Part shown: piece by piece, positions 1-7,913 of the stretch
Layout of the letters: every line of letters begins with the position of its first letter
How positions within the stretch are numbered: position 1 is the first letter of the stretch
Made by a program: the position numbers and the translations under genes
The notes under the pieces: model-generated
What the model was told of the DNA's origin: nothing
The model's database searches: none
Seen by the model: only the letters and a program-made list of their open reading frames with translations
From: Bacillus sp. CGMCC 1.16541
Lineage (GTDB): Bacteria; Bacillota; Bacilli; Bacillales; Bacillaceae_H
Assembly: GCF_003184905.1 (NCBI RefSeq)
Contig: NZ_KZ821207.1
Location: 8,894 to 72,893, forward strand
Reading direction: 5' to 3'
Length of the DNA stretch: 64,000 nt

Positions 1-393
1 CTACAAGGAGCGAGCTTTGTTGGAAACATGGAAGTTCGCACAGGAGCTACGAACATAGATCCACCAGACGATGTAAATCCGCCAGATGACGGAAATCCAC
101 CAGATGATGGAAACCCGCCAGATGATGGAAACCCACCAGACGATGGAAACCCGCCAGACGATGGAAACCCACCAAGTAATGAACAACCACCGTCACAAAA
201 TCAATCGCCAAGTCCATCAACAGATCGTTCACCGACTAGTAGTGGAAAAGCAAGTGATGGAGGCTACACATTACCGCAAACGGCAACAAATGTGTTTAGC
301 TTACTTGTGATTGGGATGCTTTTATGTGTGAGTGGTGGACTACTGTTGCTTACTTCGCGAAAAAAGAAGCTGCTAAATAATCAGCGAGATTGA
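1..393 (+). CDS. C-terminal part of a sortase-anchored surface protein (5' end outside window)
   Basis: The reading frame is open from base 1, so the protein starts before the window and only its last 130 residues are visible. These show a run of about eight PPDDGN hexapeptide repeats, a Ser/Pro/Gln-rich linker, then LPQTA, a hydrophobic segment of about 20 residues and a basic tail (SRKKK). That is the layout of a cell-wall sorting signal, with Ala in place of the usual Gly of LPxTG. The hexapeptides are probably a wall-spanning spacer. The TapA-like gene starts 11 bp downstream, suggesting one operon. The bit of N-terminal domain that remains is too short to identify; a TasA/camelysin-like matrix protein is possible from context but is only inference. 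Confidence 0.75.
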   Translation, partial: LQGASFVGNMEVRTGATNIDPPDDVNPPDDGNPPDDGNPPDDGNPPDDGNPPDDGNPPSNEQPPSQNQSPSPSTDRSPTSSGKASDGGYTLPQTATNVFSLLVIGMLLCVSGGLLLLTSRKKKLLNNQRD

Positions 394-404
394 GGTGATC
401 AAAC

Positions 405-1253
405 ATGCAGACTGGTAGAAAAATTAAATATGAACAGTTAAAGCATAAACGATTTAGAAGGATCAAACGAGCGACTCACCTATCATTACTAATGAGTATA
501 TTCTTTTTACTTCTCTACGGATTGAATGCCTGGTCAACAGATACGTTTTCTTATTTCACATCATCTGCGACGATGAATGGCGAAGAAAAAAATGCGACGA
601 TGGATGAACTAGTTCAGATTCAAGAATCAACAGAAAGTTTCGGTAAATGTGGAGTTACTCATAAAGTAACCGTTACAAATATTTTTGACTACAGAGTAGA
701 TCTTTCCATTAATGGAGGGCAAGATATTACGTCCCTCGAGCCCGGTGAGACTAAATTGTACGAAAATAATATTACGGGAGAGAATGCATGTGGCCCCGGA
801 GTGTTGAGTTATCAAATCGTTGGCTACAATTATTATTTTGAGTATGATGTTAATCAAAGTGTACCAGACCGAACACCACCAAAAGAAGAGGAAGACAAAG
901 AAAAGAACAAAGATTGTCCTGAACCGTCTAATAATGGTCAAGGAAAACCAAATGATAATGGAAATGGAAAGAAATGTGGTCATACAGATACAGAAGGCAC
1001 GAAAGAAGTGGGGAATGGAAACGGCAAAGGCAAAGACGAGGAAAACGACAACGAAAATGGAAAAGGCAAAAATAAAGACAAAGCAAATGACGCTACTGAG
1101 TCACAACCTTCAACAGAGCTAGAAAATCCTATCCCACCTGCTGTAGAGCCTAAGAAAGAGCAACCAGCAGAGAAAGTAGAGGAAGACCCAGCACCAGTAG
1201 CACCAACTGAGCCAGCACCAGAGAGCACAGAAGAAGTGACGCAAGAGTCTTAA
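405..1253 (+). CDS. TapA-like secreted matrix-associated protein
   Basis: This 282-residue protein has a basic N terminus, one hydrophobic export segment (about residues 22-42) and then a WSTDTFSYFTS stretch like the mature start of TasA/TapA/camelysin-family proteins. A small domain with two Cys (about residues 81 and 127) follows. After about residue 155 the chain is low-complexity: Asp/Glu/Lys/Asn/Gly-rich, then Pro/Glu-rich. In B. subtilis TapA helps assemble TasA amyloid fibres on the cell surface. The start has a good AGGTGATC ribosome site. It lies between a wall-anchored protein and a SinR-like regulator, which supports a matrix role. The match is by layout and local motif, so the family call is moderate. 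Confidence 0.55.
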   Translation: MQTGRKIKYEQLKHKRFRRIKRATHLSLLMSIFFLLLYGLNAWSTDTFSYFTSSATMNGEEKNATMDELVQIQESTESFGKCGVTHKVTVTNIFDYRVDLSINGGQDITSLEPGETKLYENNITGENACGPGVLSYQIVGYNYYFEYDVNQSVPDRTPPKEEEDKEKNKDCPEPSNNGQGKPNDNGNGKKCGHTDTEGTKEVGNGNGKGKDEENDNENGKGKNKDKANDATESQPSTELENPIPPAVEPKKEQPAEKVEEDPAPVAPTEPAPESTEEVTQES

Positions 1254-1289
1254 GAAAGATAGAAGAGGGATGCAAGGCGGTGAAAGACA

Positions 1290-1628
1290 GTGTTAGGAGA
1301 TAAGTTACGATATTATCGAATGAAGCAGAATCTTACTTTACATGACGTTGCCACTTCTACAGGAATTGCCAAAAGTTATCTTAGTGATTTAGAGCGAAAT
1401 CAGAGTTGTAATCCGTCTGTCGGTCATCTCATTAAGTTAGCAGACTGTCTCCATGTACCTGTTGTTTGTTTAATCGAAGAGTTTTATGCAATGAAAAGTG
1501 ACGATGAATGGTTAGCGATTATGAGGCTAGCCATTCAAAAAGGAATTACAAAAGAAGAAGCTTGGAAGTTTGTTGAGCTTTATGATGTTTTAAAAAACGT
1601 CTTGCACAACGAAAAACCATCGACCTGA
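1290..1628 (+). CDS. sinR: SinR-like XRE-family transcriptional regulator
   Basis: This 112-residue protein has an N-terminal helix-turn-helix of the XRE class (residues 1-65: LRYYR, TLHDVATSTGIAKSYLSDLERN). Its C-terminal segment (about 70-105: DDEWLAIMRLAIQKGITKEEAWKFVE) resembles the SinI/SinR dimerisation helices. In B. subtilis SinR represses the tapA-sipW-tasA and eps operons. The start is GTG, with AAGGCGG about 9 bases upstream; no ATG fits. It lies 36 bp after the TapA-like gene in the same direction, so the repressor-like gene may be transcribed with its likely target. No sinI is visible. It could instead be a paralogue such as SlrR. Confidence 0.7.
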   Translation: MLGDKLRYYRMKQNLTLHDVATSTGIAKSYLSDLERNQSCNPSVGHLIKLADCLHVPVVCLIEEFYAMKSDDEWLAIMRLAIQKGITKEEAWKFVELYDVLKNVLHNEKPST

Positions 1629-1646
1629 GAGGTCCGATGGTTTTTT
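1612..1646. terminator. bidirectional terminator after sinR-like gene
   Basis: A hairpin with an AAAAACCATCG arm and a CGATGGTTTTTT arm carries an inner ACCT/AGGT pairing. It overlaps the sinR stop codon. A-run and T-run flanks allow it to serve both this gene and the convergent gene. Confidence 0.8.
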
Positions 1647-2115
1647 AAATGGTGACGGGTTGTACGTTTTTTAGATGACTGAGCGCTTCTTGACTAATAA
1701 ACCAATTGCTTTGCCTTTTGACAATATGTCCACTCATGACAAAGTTACGTAGCGACTCGTTTTGTTGACAAGCATAAGCCATTGTCTCGGTTGATATAGA
1801 AAGGGTGGATTCTGTTTCAACTATAGGAGTGAGATCTTCAATAGGGTAGACATCACTCCAAATCATTGATTCGATACCTATGTAACTAATGTCACCAAGT
1901 AAACCCATTTCCATTGCTTCTTCTGGTGTTGAACCATAAGCCATTAATTCTTCCACACCACTGTCTATCTCATCTACTCGTTGAAAACAAAATAGCCAGC
2001 ATAATTCACCGTTAAAGCGCTTTCTTATAAGTGTAAATTCTCCGTTATAGTATTGATCTGCATGCTCCGTTACCTTGTCTACTAAGCTGTGGTATTGTTT
2101 AGTGTTTCCTAACAA
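1645..2115 (-). CDS. hypothetical protein, possible C-terminal DNA-binding segment
   Basis: This 156-residue protein was not recognised. It starts at TTG, with a strong GGGAGGG ribosome site 9 bases upstream. Residues 1-85 are acidic and aromatic, with an EEAMEMG stretch suggesting a small alpha/beta fold. The last about 45 residues (TETMAYACQQNESLRNFVMSGHIVKRQSNWFIS) look somewhat like the winged HTH of excisionase or MerR-type proteins. That resemblance is weak. It is convergent with the SinR-like gene and shares its terminator. Confidence 0.55.
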   Translation of the reverse strand: MLGNTKQYHSLVDKVTEHADQYYNGEFTLIRKRFNGELCWLFCFQRVDEIDSGVEELMAYGSTPEEAMEMGLLGDISYIGIESMIWSDVYPIEDLTPIVETESTLSISTETMAYACQQNESLRNFVMSGHIVKRQSNWFISQEALSHLKNVQPVTI

Positions 2116-2382
2116 ATTAGTAACCCTCCCTTAGTACTAGAAGGCCGGTTGCACTACAAACTCCACGACTCTAAAGTGCCCAAATAAAGTAATCGCTTCA
2201 TCGTTTCCTTCACTAAAATGGTACGATAATCCTATTTATACCTTTATGATAGTGAAAACCTACTATTTAATCAATTTAAACTTTTAACCAAATAGTGACA
2301 AAATTTTACAAAAGTGATTGTCATAATGCAGACAAGCTTTTGCATACATTGAACTATGATGAAAGATAAAGGGGAGACAAGC

Positions 2383-4353
2383 ATGGTTCAAGTAAAAAAA
2401 GTCAAGTCTGTTCACCGAGAAGGTTGGTGTTTGGCGTTTTCACATCCTGTAAAAGGGCATGTCAAACGCTGGATGAATACAAATGATGAACAAGAAATCG
2501 AACGCCTTGCTCTTGAGATGACCGAGCTGTTGCGTGATGAAGAAGCTGGGGTGATACAAGCAAGACCACGTATCAATGCGCGCTATGACTCACGCGTTGT
2601 CGAGGCATTTTACGAAGATATTTTTACAAGTTCACCTGCTGTTGTGCGTGATGAATACGTATCCTTACCACCTATCAATCAGCGTCAGCACGTGTTAATT
2701 GTTGGTGAAAAAGGGGCAGGGAAAACATCGCTCATCCGCCGCTTGCTTCACTTAAAACAAGAAGAAAAATTCCCAAGTACAGCGACCGTTAATCCGTTTC
2801 GTCCGTCTGTGGAGTATGTATGCACCACACAACCAACGTATGAAGTCGTGGTGGTGTTTGAGCAGCGAAAACATGTCAAAGCAAAGCTCAACACACAATT
2901 GGCACACGCAGCTTATGAATACGCTGCAGGTGGAACGGACCAAGAACTTTTGTATGCGTTGTTTCATGAGTTACACACGAGTTTGTCTTACGTTTGTGGG
3001 ACGTTAGCGGTCACGTTACCTTATACGAATCAATCGTTACCAGGGCGGACAAGCATTCCGAATAAGTTGTTGGAGCTAGTGGAAACCATTCAAACCGAAG
3101 CATTACGTCTTAAAGAGTCGCTTACAGAACAAGAGTGGAAAAGCTGCTTTTTTGATGCGTGGCGTGAACAACCAACGTGTCAGCAATTGCTTGAAGAAGT
3201 GATGACGCAAATCGAAGAGATGATGGTGCTTGTGCAAACAGGCACATGGACATTCACAGACGATGATTGGCCGCTTGCTTGGACATTTCAAACAGAGAAA
3301 AAAATCGAGTGTTTTTCGTACTTGGAACGATTTACAACTCATGTAAAAGATAAATACGAAGGCTTGCTTTCCCCGTTCGTTGAAAGTATTCGTTTAAAAG
3401 GGGCCTTCATCGACCAAGTGGAAGATCTTGTAATCAGTGAGCACTCTTCTAAAGAAGTGACGCTTCAAGAACTAAAACAAAGTGATAAAGTCGTCGTCGT
3501 TCATGACATGACAACGACTTTACCGTGTGAATTAATTGAAACGCTCGTCATCCACGGACAAGCACATAAGCTGCTGTTTTGTTTCACTCACGAAGACAAA
3601 TTATATGGTGGCACAAAGTCACAACGAGCAAGTTATGTTACAGCCCGCTTGAAAGAAGTGTTCACGTTTATTGAACAAAACCTCGGTTCACATGCGAAAG
3701 ACACGGCCGAACGAAGCGTGAGTCAAAATGGGGTGTTTGTGTTTAAAAGTTTACATTCGTATGTAGATGATCCGCATACAATCGCACTTTGCGGGATGTT
3801 GCTTGAAGCCATCCAACAACCGCGAGTTGCGCTTGAAGAAGACGTTACACCTTTGTATATCAACATGATGATTCCACTCGCAGTCGACCGAGGTGTGACC
3901 GACTTTTATAAATGTTGGGATGAAACGAGTCTTGATCAACACACGCTCGCTCACCTCTGTCAAACGATGAGTCAACCTCACGCACAATGTGAGGTCGGAA
4001 AAGCATTTTGTCGCTCGATGCAAAAGCACGTCTATACGCTCTTTTTCGCGCAACCATCAGGATGGTCACGACCTGATGTGACACAAGACCGGAAAGAAGC
4101 CGCACTCGAACGATTGACGGAACGCTTTTGTGAAAAGATTCAAACTTATGCAGACGAACAGCTTCATCATCCGAAACAATGGCGCAAAGCTTGTGCAGCT
4201 TCATCTCATGCAGAACGTGTGAAGCTCGTCCAATCTTTCATACGTGAAGCTCTTCCAACGCCGACAGACGACACGTATCCACAGCTTTTAAAACGTGTAT
4301 ATCGACTGGTGAAAGAAACGGTTGAAGAAGAAGAAGGCATTTTATTAAGTTAG
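2383..4353 (+). CDS. P-loop NTPase of unknown function
   Basis: This 656-residue protein has one clear motif, a Walker A GEKGAGKTS at about residues 109-117, preceded by a hydrophobic beta strand (HVLIVG). A candidate Walker B is VVVVHD at about 370-375. The first about 50 residues (REGWCLAFSHPVKGHVKRW, then a charged helix) resemble small N-terminal DNA-binding domains of phage integrases, but this is a guess. The remainder is helical and rich in His, Thr and Glu. No membrane segments are seen. ATG 2383 is preferred over ATG 2356 because GGGGAG sits 6 bases before it. It stands alone between a convergent-side unknown gene and tag. Confidence 0.7.
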   Translation: MVQVKKVKSVHREGWCLAFSHPVKGHVKRWMNTNDEQEIERLALEMTELLRDEEAGVIQARPRINARYDSRVVEAFYEDIFTSSPAVVRDEYVSLPPINQRQHVLIVGEKGAGKTSLIRRLLHLKQEEKFPSTATVNPFRPSVEYVCTTQPTYEVVVVFEQRKHVKAKLNTQLAHAAYEYAAGGTDQELLYALFHELHTSLSYVCGTLAVTLPYTNQSLPGRTSIPNKLLELVETIQTEALRLKESLTEQEWKSCFFDAWREQPTCQQLLEEVMTQIEEMMVLVQTGTWTFTDDDWPLAWTFQTEKKIECFSYLERFTTHVKDKYEGLLSPFVESIRLKGAFIDQVEDLVISEHSSKEVTLQELKQSDKVVVVHDMTTTLPCELIETLVIHGQAHKLLFCFTHEDKLYGGTKSQRASYVTARLKEVFTFIEQNLGSHAKDTAERSVSQNGVFVFKSLHSYVDDPHTIALCGMLLEAIQQPRVALEEDVTPLYINMMIPLAVDRGVTDFYKCWDETSLDQHTLAHLCQTMSQPHAQCEVGKAFCRSMQKHVYTLFFAQPSGWSRPDVTQDRKEAALERLTERFCEKIQTYADEQLHHPKQWRKACAASSHAERVKLVQSFIREALPTPTDDTYPQLLKRVYRLVKETVEEEEGILLS

Positions 4354-4413
4354 ACCATTCATCCATCATCACGACTCCTTTTGGTACAATAAAAAGAAAA
4401 AGGAGTGGAGACG

Positions 4414-4986
4414 ATGACACGATGTGATTGGGTAACAGATGAAGAGTTATACATCGATTATCATGACCATGAGTGGGGGGTACCGGTGTATGATGATCAA
4501 AAACTGTTTGAACTGTTGAATTTAGAAGGCGCGCAAGCAGGATTATCATGGATTACCGTGTTGCGAAAGCGTGAGCGGTACCGTGAAGTGTTTGATCAGT
4601 TTGATGCGACCCAAATTGTTCACTATGATGAAGCAAAAGTAGAAGCACTTTTACAAGACCCAGGTATTATTCGTAATCGGCGAAAAGTGAATGCAGTGAT
4701 TCGCAATGCCCGCGCTTTTTTAACGATTCAAGAAGAGTTTGGTTCATTTTCGTCTTACATTTGGAGCTTTGTCGGTGGAAAACCAATTATCAATGCGTGG
4801 GAGAAGATTGAACAGGTTCCGTCCTCCACACCGATTAGTGAAGCGATGAGTAAAGATTTAAAAAAGCGAGGGTTTACGTTTGTGGGAAGTACGATTTGCT
4901 ATGCGTTTATGCAAGCAAGCGGCATGGTGAATGATCACCTTACCTCGTGTGTTTGTTATAAAAAAGAGGCTGTCAACTCAAAGTGA
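4414..4986 (+). CDS. tag: DNA-3-methyladenine glycosylase I
   Basis: This 190-residue protein matches the Tag family over its full length. It has the N-terminal CDWVTDEELYIDYHDHEWGVP signature, GAQAGLSWITVLRKRE, the FSSYIWSFVGG region and the C-terminal GFTFVGSTICYAFMQASGMVNDH. Tag removes 3-methyladenine from alkylated DNA in the base-excision pathway and binds a structural zinc through conserved Cys and His residues, present here. The ATG at 4414 has AGGAG 8 bases upstream and gives the family-standard start; a GTG at 4405 would lie inside the ribosome site. Confidence 0.95.
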   Translation: MTRCDWVTDEELYIDYHDHEWGVPVYDDQKLFELLNLEGAQAGLSWITVLRKRERYREVFDQFDATQIVHYDEAKVEALLQDPGIIRNRRKVNAVIRNARAFLTIQEEFGSFSSYIWSFVGGKPIINAWEKIEQVPSSTPISEAMSKDLKKRGFTFVGSTICYAFMQASGMVNDHLTSCVCYKKEAVNSK

Positions 4987-4998
4987 CAGCCTCTTTTT
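4962..4998 (+). terminator. terminator after tag
   Basis: A perfect AAAAGAGGCTGTCA / TGACAGCCTCTTTTT hairpin contains the tag stop codon and ends in a T run. It faces the convergent acyltransferase gene and could serve both. Confidence 0.85.
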
Positions 4999-5004
4999 GC
5001 CTTG

Positions 5005-6090
5005 TTATGCGGCTTGTTGTTGCTTGCGTGAGGATTGACGTTTTGAACGAACGTTTACTTTTCCAATCATGTACTTTCCAATTGGAATAAGATTAATCGC
5101 ATACGTCAACAGCATTGAAAGACCCACACCTCCAACGAGTAAGAGAAGTGTCGCAGTAAATGGATTATTCAACGAAGGTATTTGTTTAATGTAAGGCATC
5201 ACTTGTGATTGAACAAGCGGATGCAGCAAGTAAATACCGAATGAATACTGACTAATCGTGATAAACAGTTTCGGTACACGTTGCATTTTCGTTGCCACAT
5301 AAAACAGAAATAAAATCATAAACGTCGTTAAAAACATCACATCGACACGTTTTGAGTGAATGCCGACTAACGTTTCACTCCAGTAAAGCCACACAATAAC
5401 AGAAGCTGAGCCTAGTAATAAAAGCATGTTCAGCTTTGCATACTTAATGACAAATGCTTTAAATTCATTGTAATGACGGCCTGCATAAAACCCAACGATA
5501 AAATAGAAAATCCAGCCGACGAATGGTAAGCGTGATTGAATGTTCCATGTGACAGGAGAAATGTTAAATGGTGCTGGGTCCATAAAGTTCACTACACCTA
5601 AATAAGCAACGTTGATCATCAATGCACCAATAATCGCCACTTTCATAGGAATCCAACGCTCAATCTTTTGGTAAAGAGCATGAAGGACATAAAATTGAAA
5701 AATAATGATGACGAAGTAACCATGATAACGAGCATCAATGACATTCATTTTTATTTGGCTGAGGACACTTTCTAACCCATTTTGATGCTGAAAATAAACG
5801 GCATATAAAACCCCAACGATGAGGTAGGGGAGAAAAATAAATTGAAATCGTTTTTTGAAAAATCCTTTTGGTATGGTTTGTCGATAACTATATGATAAAA
5901 GAAATTCAGAAATAAACACAAACATAGGCGTTCCATACATCAGTGTAAGCTGTAGCGATTGAAGCACTTTCTGCGCGGTGTCGCCTTGTGCGTAATAGTT
6001 CACAATAACAAGCGATAATGCATGAATGAGTACAACCGATAAACACGCTACACTACGAAGCCAAAAAATTTCCGAAATTTGTTTTTTCAA
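5005..6090 (-). CDS. membrane acyltransferase, acyltransferase-3 family
   Basis: This 361-residue protein has about ten membrane segments and the family signature near the N terminus (FWLRSVACLSVVLIHALS), where the His is the expected catalytic-site residue. Relatives such as YfiQ and OafA transfer acetyl or succinyl groups to cell-surface glycans. A FIF/FISEFLLSYSY segment and several basic loops follow the usual order. The start is taken as TTG 6090, because AAGGATGTGATC just upstream matches the 16S anti-SD complement at 11 of 12 positions. The longer frame to 6138 lacks a ribosome site. The substrate cannot be told from the sequence. The C terminus is Lys/Arg/Gln-rich. Confidence 0.8.
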   Translation of the reverse strand: MKKQISEIFWLRSVACLSVVLIHALSLVIVNYYAQGDTAQKVLQSLQLTLMYGTPMFVFISEFLLSYSYRQTIPKGFFKKRFQFIFLPYLIVGVLYAVYFQHQNGLESVLSQIKMNVIDARYHGYFVIIIFQFYVLHALYQKIERWIPMKVAIIGALMINVAYLGVVNFMDPAPFNISPVTWNIQSRLPFVGWIFYFIVGFYAGRHYNEFKAFVIKYAKLNMLLLLGSASVIVWLYWSETLVGIHSKRVDVMFLTTFMILFLFYVATKMQRVPKLFITISQYSFGIYLLHPLVQSQVMPYIKQIPSLNNPFTATLLLLVGGVGLSMLLTYAINLIPIGKYMIGKVNVRSKRQSSRKQQQAA

Positions 6091-6297
6091 GAAGATCACA
6101 TCCTTGTTGTCTAACATCTTTCGACAAATCTGTTTCATCGTAACAAGTTTTCAATCGCGGTGCAATGGATAAAAGAACCAAATTCTGTCACCTTCTGCAC
6201 CACCTTGATAGGCTCAACTCATTCTATTTTCACCTAATATAGAAAGGTTTTTCTAATAGAAGAAATAAATTCGTTTTTTACCTTTTTTTACATGAAT

Positions 6298-6346
6298 AAA
6301 AGACCCTCTCGAATACTCTTACGGTGAGTATAGGAAAGGGTCTTTT
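6298..6346 (-). terminator. terminator of the LCP-like gene
   Basis: Hairpin AAAAGACCCT...AGGGTCTTTT with an inner TACTC/GAGTA pairing. It lies directly downstream of the minus-strand gene that ends at 6352. Confidence 0.75.
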
Positions 6347-6351
6347 AAGTA

Positions 6352-7161
6352 TTAAAGTTCTAAATGCTTTTTTAAAGTAGGTGCAACGTTTCTTGCGTCA
6401 CTTTTCGTATTCACCACGTGTTGAGTGACGTCTTTTCGTGCTTCACGGTAGCGCTTTTGAATGGTGCGAACTTCATCGAACGTCACATTCGTTTCAATGT
6501 GATCTTTGACAATCGTTAATACATCATCATATTGAGGGATGTGATGAATCGTTCCGACTTGTCGGAGTACGCTCTTTAACACTTGTTGTTGACGCTTCTT
6601 TTTATCCATTTCGGCTGTTTCATTTGTTGACGAAAAGGTTGTAAATGCATGTGCTTCTTTTGGTGTTAACGTAATCGTCCCTTCTCGAAATACATATCCG
6701 TCCGTTGCAAATGCTTCAGGGTTTTGCACCTCAACTTTATGGACCGATTGAACAAGCTTTTCAAATACATGAGTGTCTGCTTTTAAATAATAGTCCACCG
6801 GTACATCCATTACCTCTTCAACGCTTGCTACAATTTGTTCCGTATCATGTTCATTTGTGAGAGGGAGGGCTTGTTTATCAACATGTACCACATGCGTAGA
6901 CGGTGTATCTGTGTTAAGCGTAAAGAACGAGAGTGTATTGACTTGGTTGTCATTTGTTTCAATGAGTAAAACAGAGAGTGGCTGGGCCTCTTTGATGTTC
7001 ACCTTTTCGCTTCGCTTATCGGACTGATAACGAAGGGGCTTATACGTTTCGTTCACCGCTGCTTCGACTTTCGTATAGCCATAATAGGCAATGCCAATCG
7101 TTGAGAGTAAGAAAGTGAGCACGAGCGCACCGATGAGTTCCGCTTTTCTTTTTCGGTTCAT
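6352..7161 (-). CDS. degenerate LytR-CpsA-Psr (LCP) family protein
   Basis: This 269-residue protein has a short cytoplasmic N terminus, one membrane segment (about residues 9-28) and an extracytoplasmic domain laid out like an LCP enzyme. PLSVLLIETNDNQ stands where the family has PFSVLLLGVD, and KKKRQQQVLKSVL matches the conserved RQQQVL helix. LCP enzymes ligate teichoic acids and other polymers to peptidoglycan using conserved Arg and Asp residues. Here the usual GRSDTMML segment reads VNTLSFF, and DxxRVxRQQQ reads EMDKKKRQQQ, so key Arg/Asp residues look absent. Length is also shorter than the usual 300 or more. It may be a non-catalytic paralogue. The ATG has AAAGGAG. Confidence 0.65.
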   Translation of the reverse strand: MNRKRKAELIGALVLTFLLSTIGIAYYGYTKVEAAVNETYKPLRYQSDKRSEKVNIKEAQPLSVLLIETNDNQVNTLSFFTLNTDTPSTHVVHVDKQALPLTNEHDTEQIVASVEEVMDVPVDYYLKADTHVFEKLVQSVHKVEVQNPEAFATDGYVFREGTITLTPKEAHAFTTFSSTNETAEMDKKKRQQQVLKSVLRQVGTIHHIPQYDDVLTIVKDHIETNVTFDEVRTIQKRYREARKDVTQHVVNTKSDARNVAPTLKKHLEL

Positions 7162-7261
7162 CTCACTTCTCCTTTCAAAAAAGAATCTCTACCCATTATT
7201 CCCTTTTTGTCACAAAAAGTAACCGGAAATAGTTGGTTGTGTCAAACAACAAGTTCTTTAT

Positions 7262-7309
7262 AAAAAAGCATCCCAACTGGCAGGTGTGGTGTCTACCAGT
7301 TGAGATGCA
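7262..7309 (-). terminator. terminator of the PilZ gene
   Basis: The stem GCATCCCAACTGG / CCAGTTGAGATGC is followed on the minus strand by a T run (TTTTTTA). It separates the PilZ gene from the LCP-like gene. Confidence 0.8.
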
Positions 7310-7354
7310 TTTCAATTGCATGTACCTAACCGCCTTTACTTAGCTAGCGTGTGA

Positions 7355-7723
7355 TTAGTTCGAGCGTGTTCGCTGGATGTATTGTTTAATCTCGTTAATA
7401 ATTTCTTTTTGCTGCTCGGGATCTTTTACGCAGTCCACGCCGTAAGCATAACCACTAGCCATTTCTTTTTTCCATACGAACGTTCCAACCATTTCTAATT
7501 CTTTATCATTCATTTGAAATTGAATGACAGCTTGCACGTTCATTTCATTTGTTGGGAGGTTTAAAGGTGAGGATACTTTTAATCCACTTGGGCTAATGTC
7601 TTCTATATAAAGCAATCCTTTTTTTGACGTTTGTGAAGGTTTGGTATTTATTAATGGTAAAAAAGTCCCTTTTATTGGTGGTGAAAAAGTAAAACGAAAA
7701 GGCTCTTCGCGTTTGTATTTCAT
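7355..7723 (-). CDS. PilZ-domain protein
   Basis: This 122-residue protein reads as a single PilZ domain. KREEPFRFTF stands in the place of the RxxxR c-di-GMP loop, EDISPSGLKV is the D/NxSxxG motif, and a GTFVWKKEMASGYAYGV strand is typical of the domain's end. PilZ proteins bind cyclic di-GMP and alter motility, secretion or polysaccharide synthesis. The Arg spacing in the first motif is not canonical, so binding should be tested. It is divergent from the GGDEF-EAL gene, with 190 bp between starts, which suggests a local effector and enzyme pair. The start is taken at ATG 7723 because ATG 7735 overlaps the ribosome site. Confidence 0.8.
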   Translation of the reverse strand: MKYKREEPFRFTFSPPIKGTFLPLINTKPSQTSKKGLLYIEDISPSGLKVSSPLNLPTNEMNVQAVIQFQMNDKELEMVGTFVWKKEMASGYAYGVDCVKDPEQQKEIINEIKQYIQRTRSN

Positions 7724-7913
7724 CGCTTTCCCCATCCTTTATCTAAAATGTCTTTCTGTACGTAAGATAATCATATTCATTTGAGCGCTTTTTTCAATAC
7801 GTTTTGTTAAAAAAAGATGAATTTTTGGTTAATTTGTTGAAATAAATATATACGTATAAAGTCCTATTTAGTATGATAATGAAGTAGGTAATTTGGGTGG
7901 AAGGAAGTTAAAT

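Noticed and set aside
27-232. ORFs in other frames over the PPDDGN repeats
   Set aside because: They are by-products of the repetitive hexapeptide coding region and lack ribosome sites.
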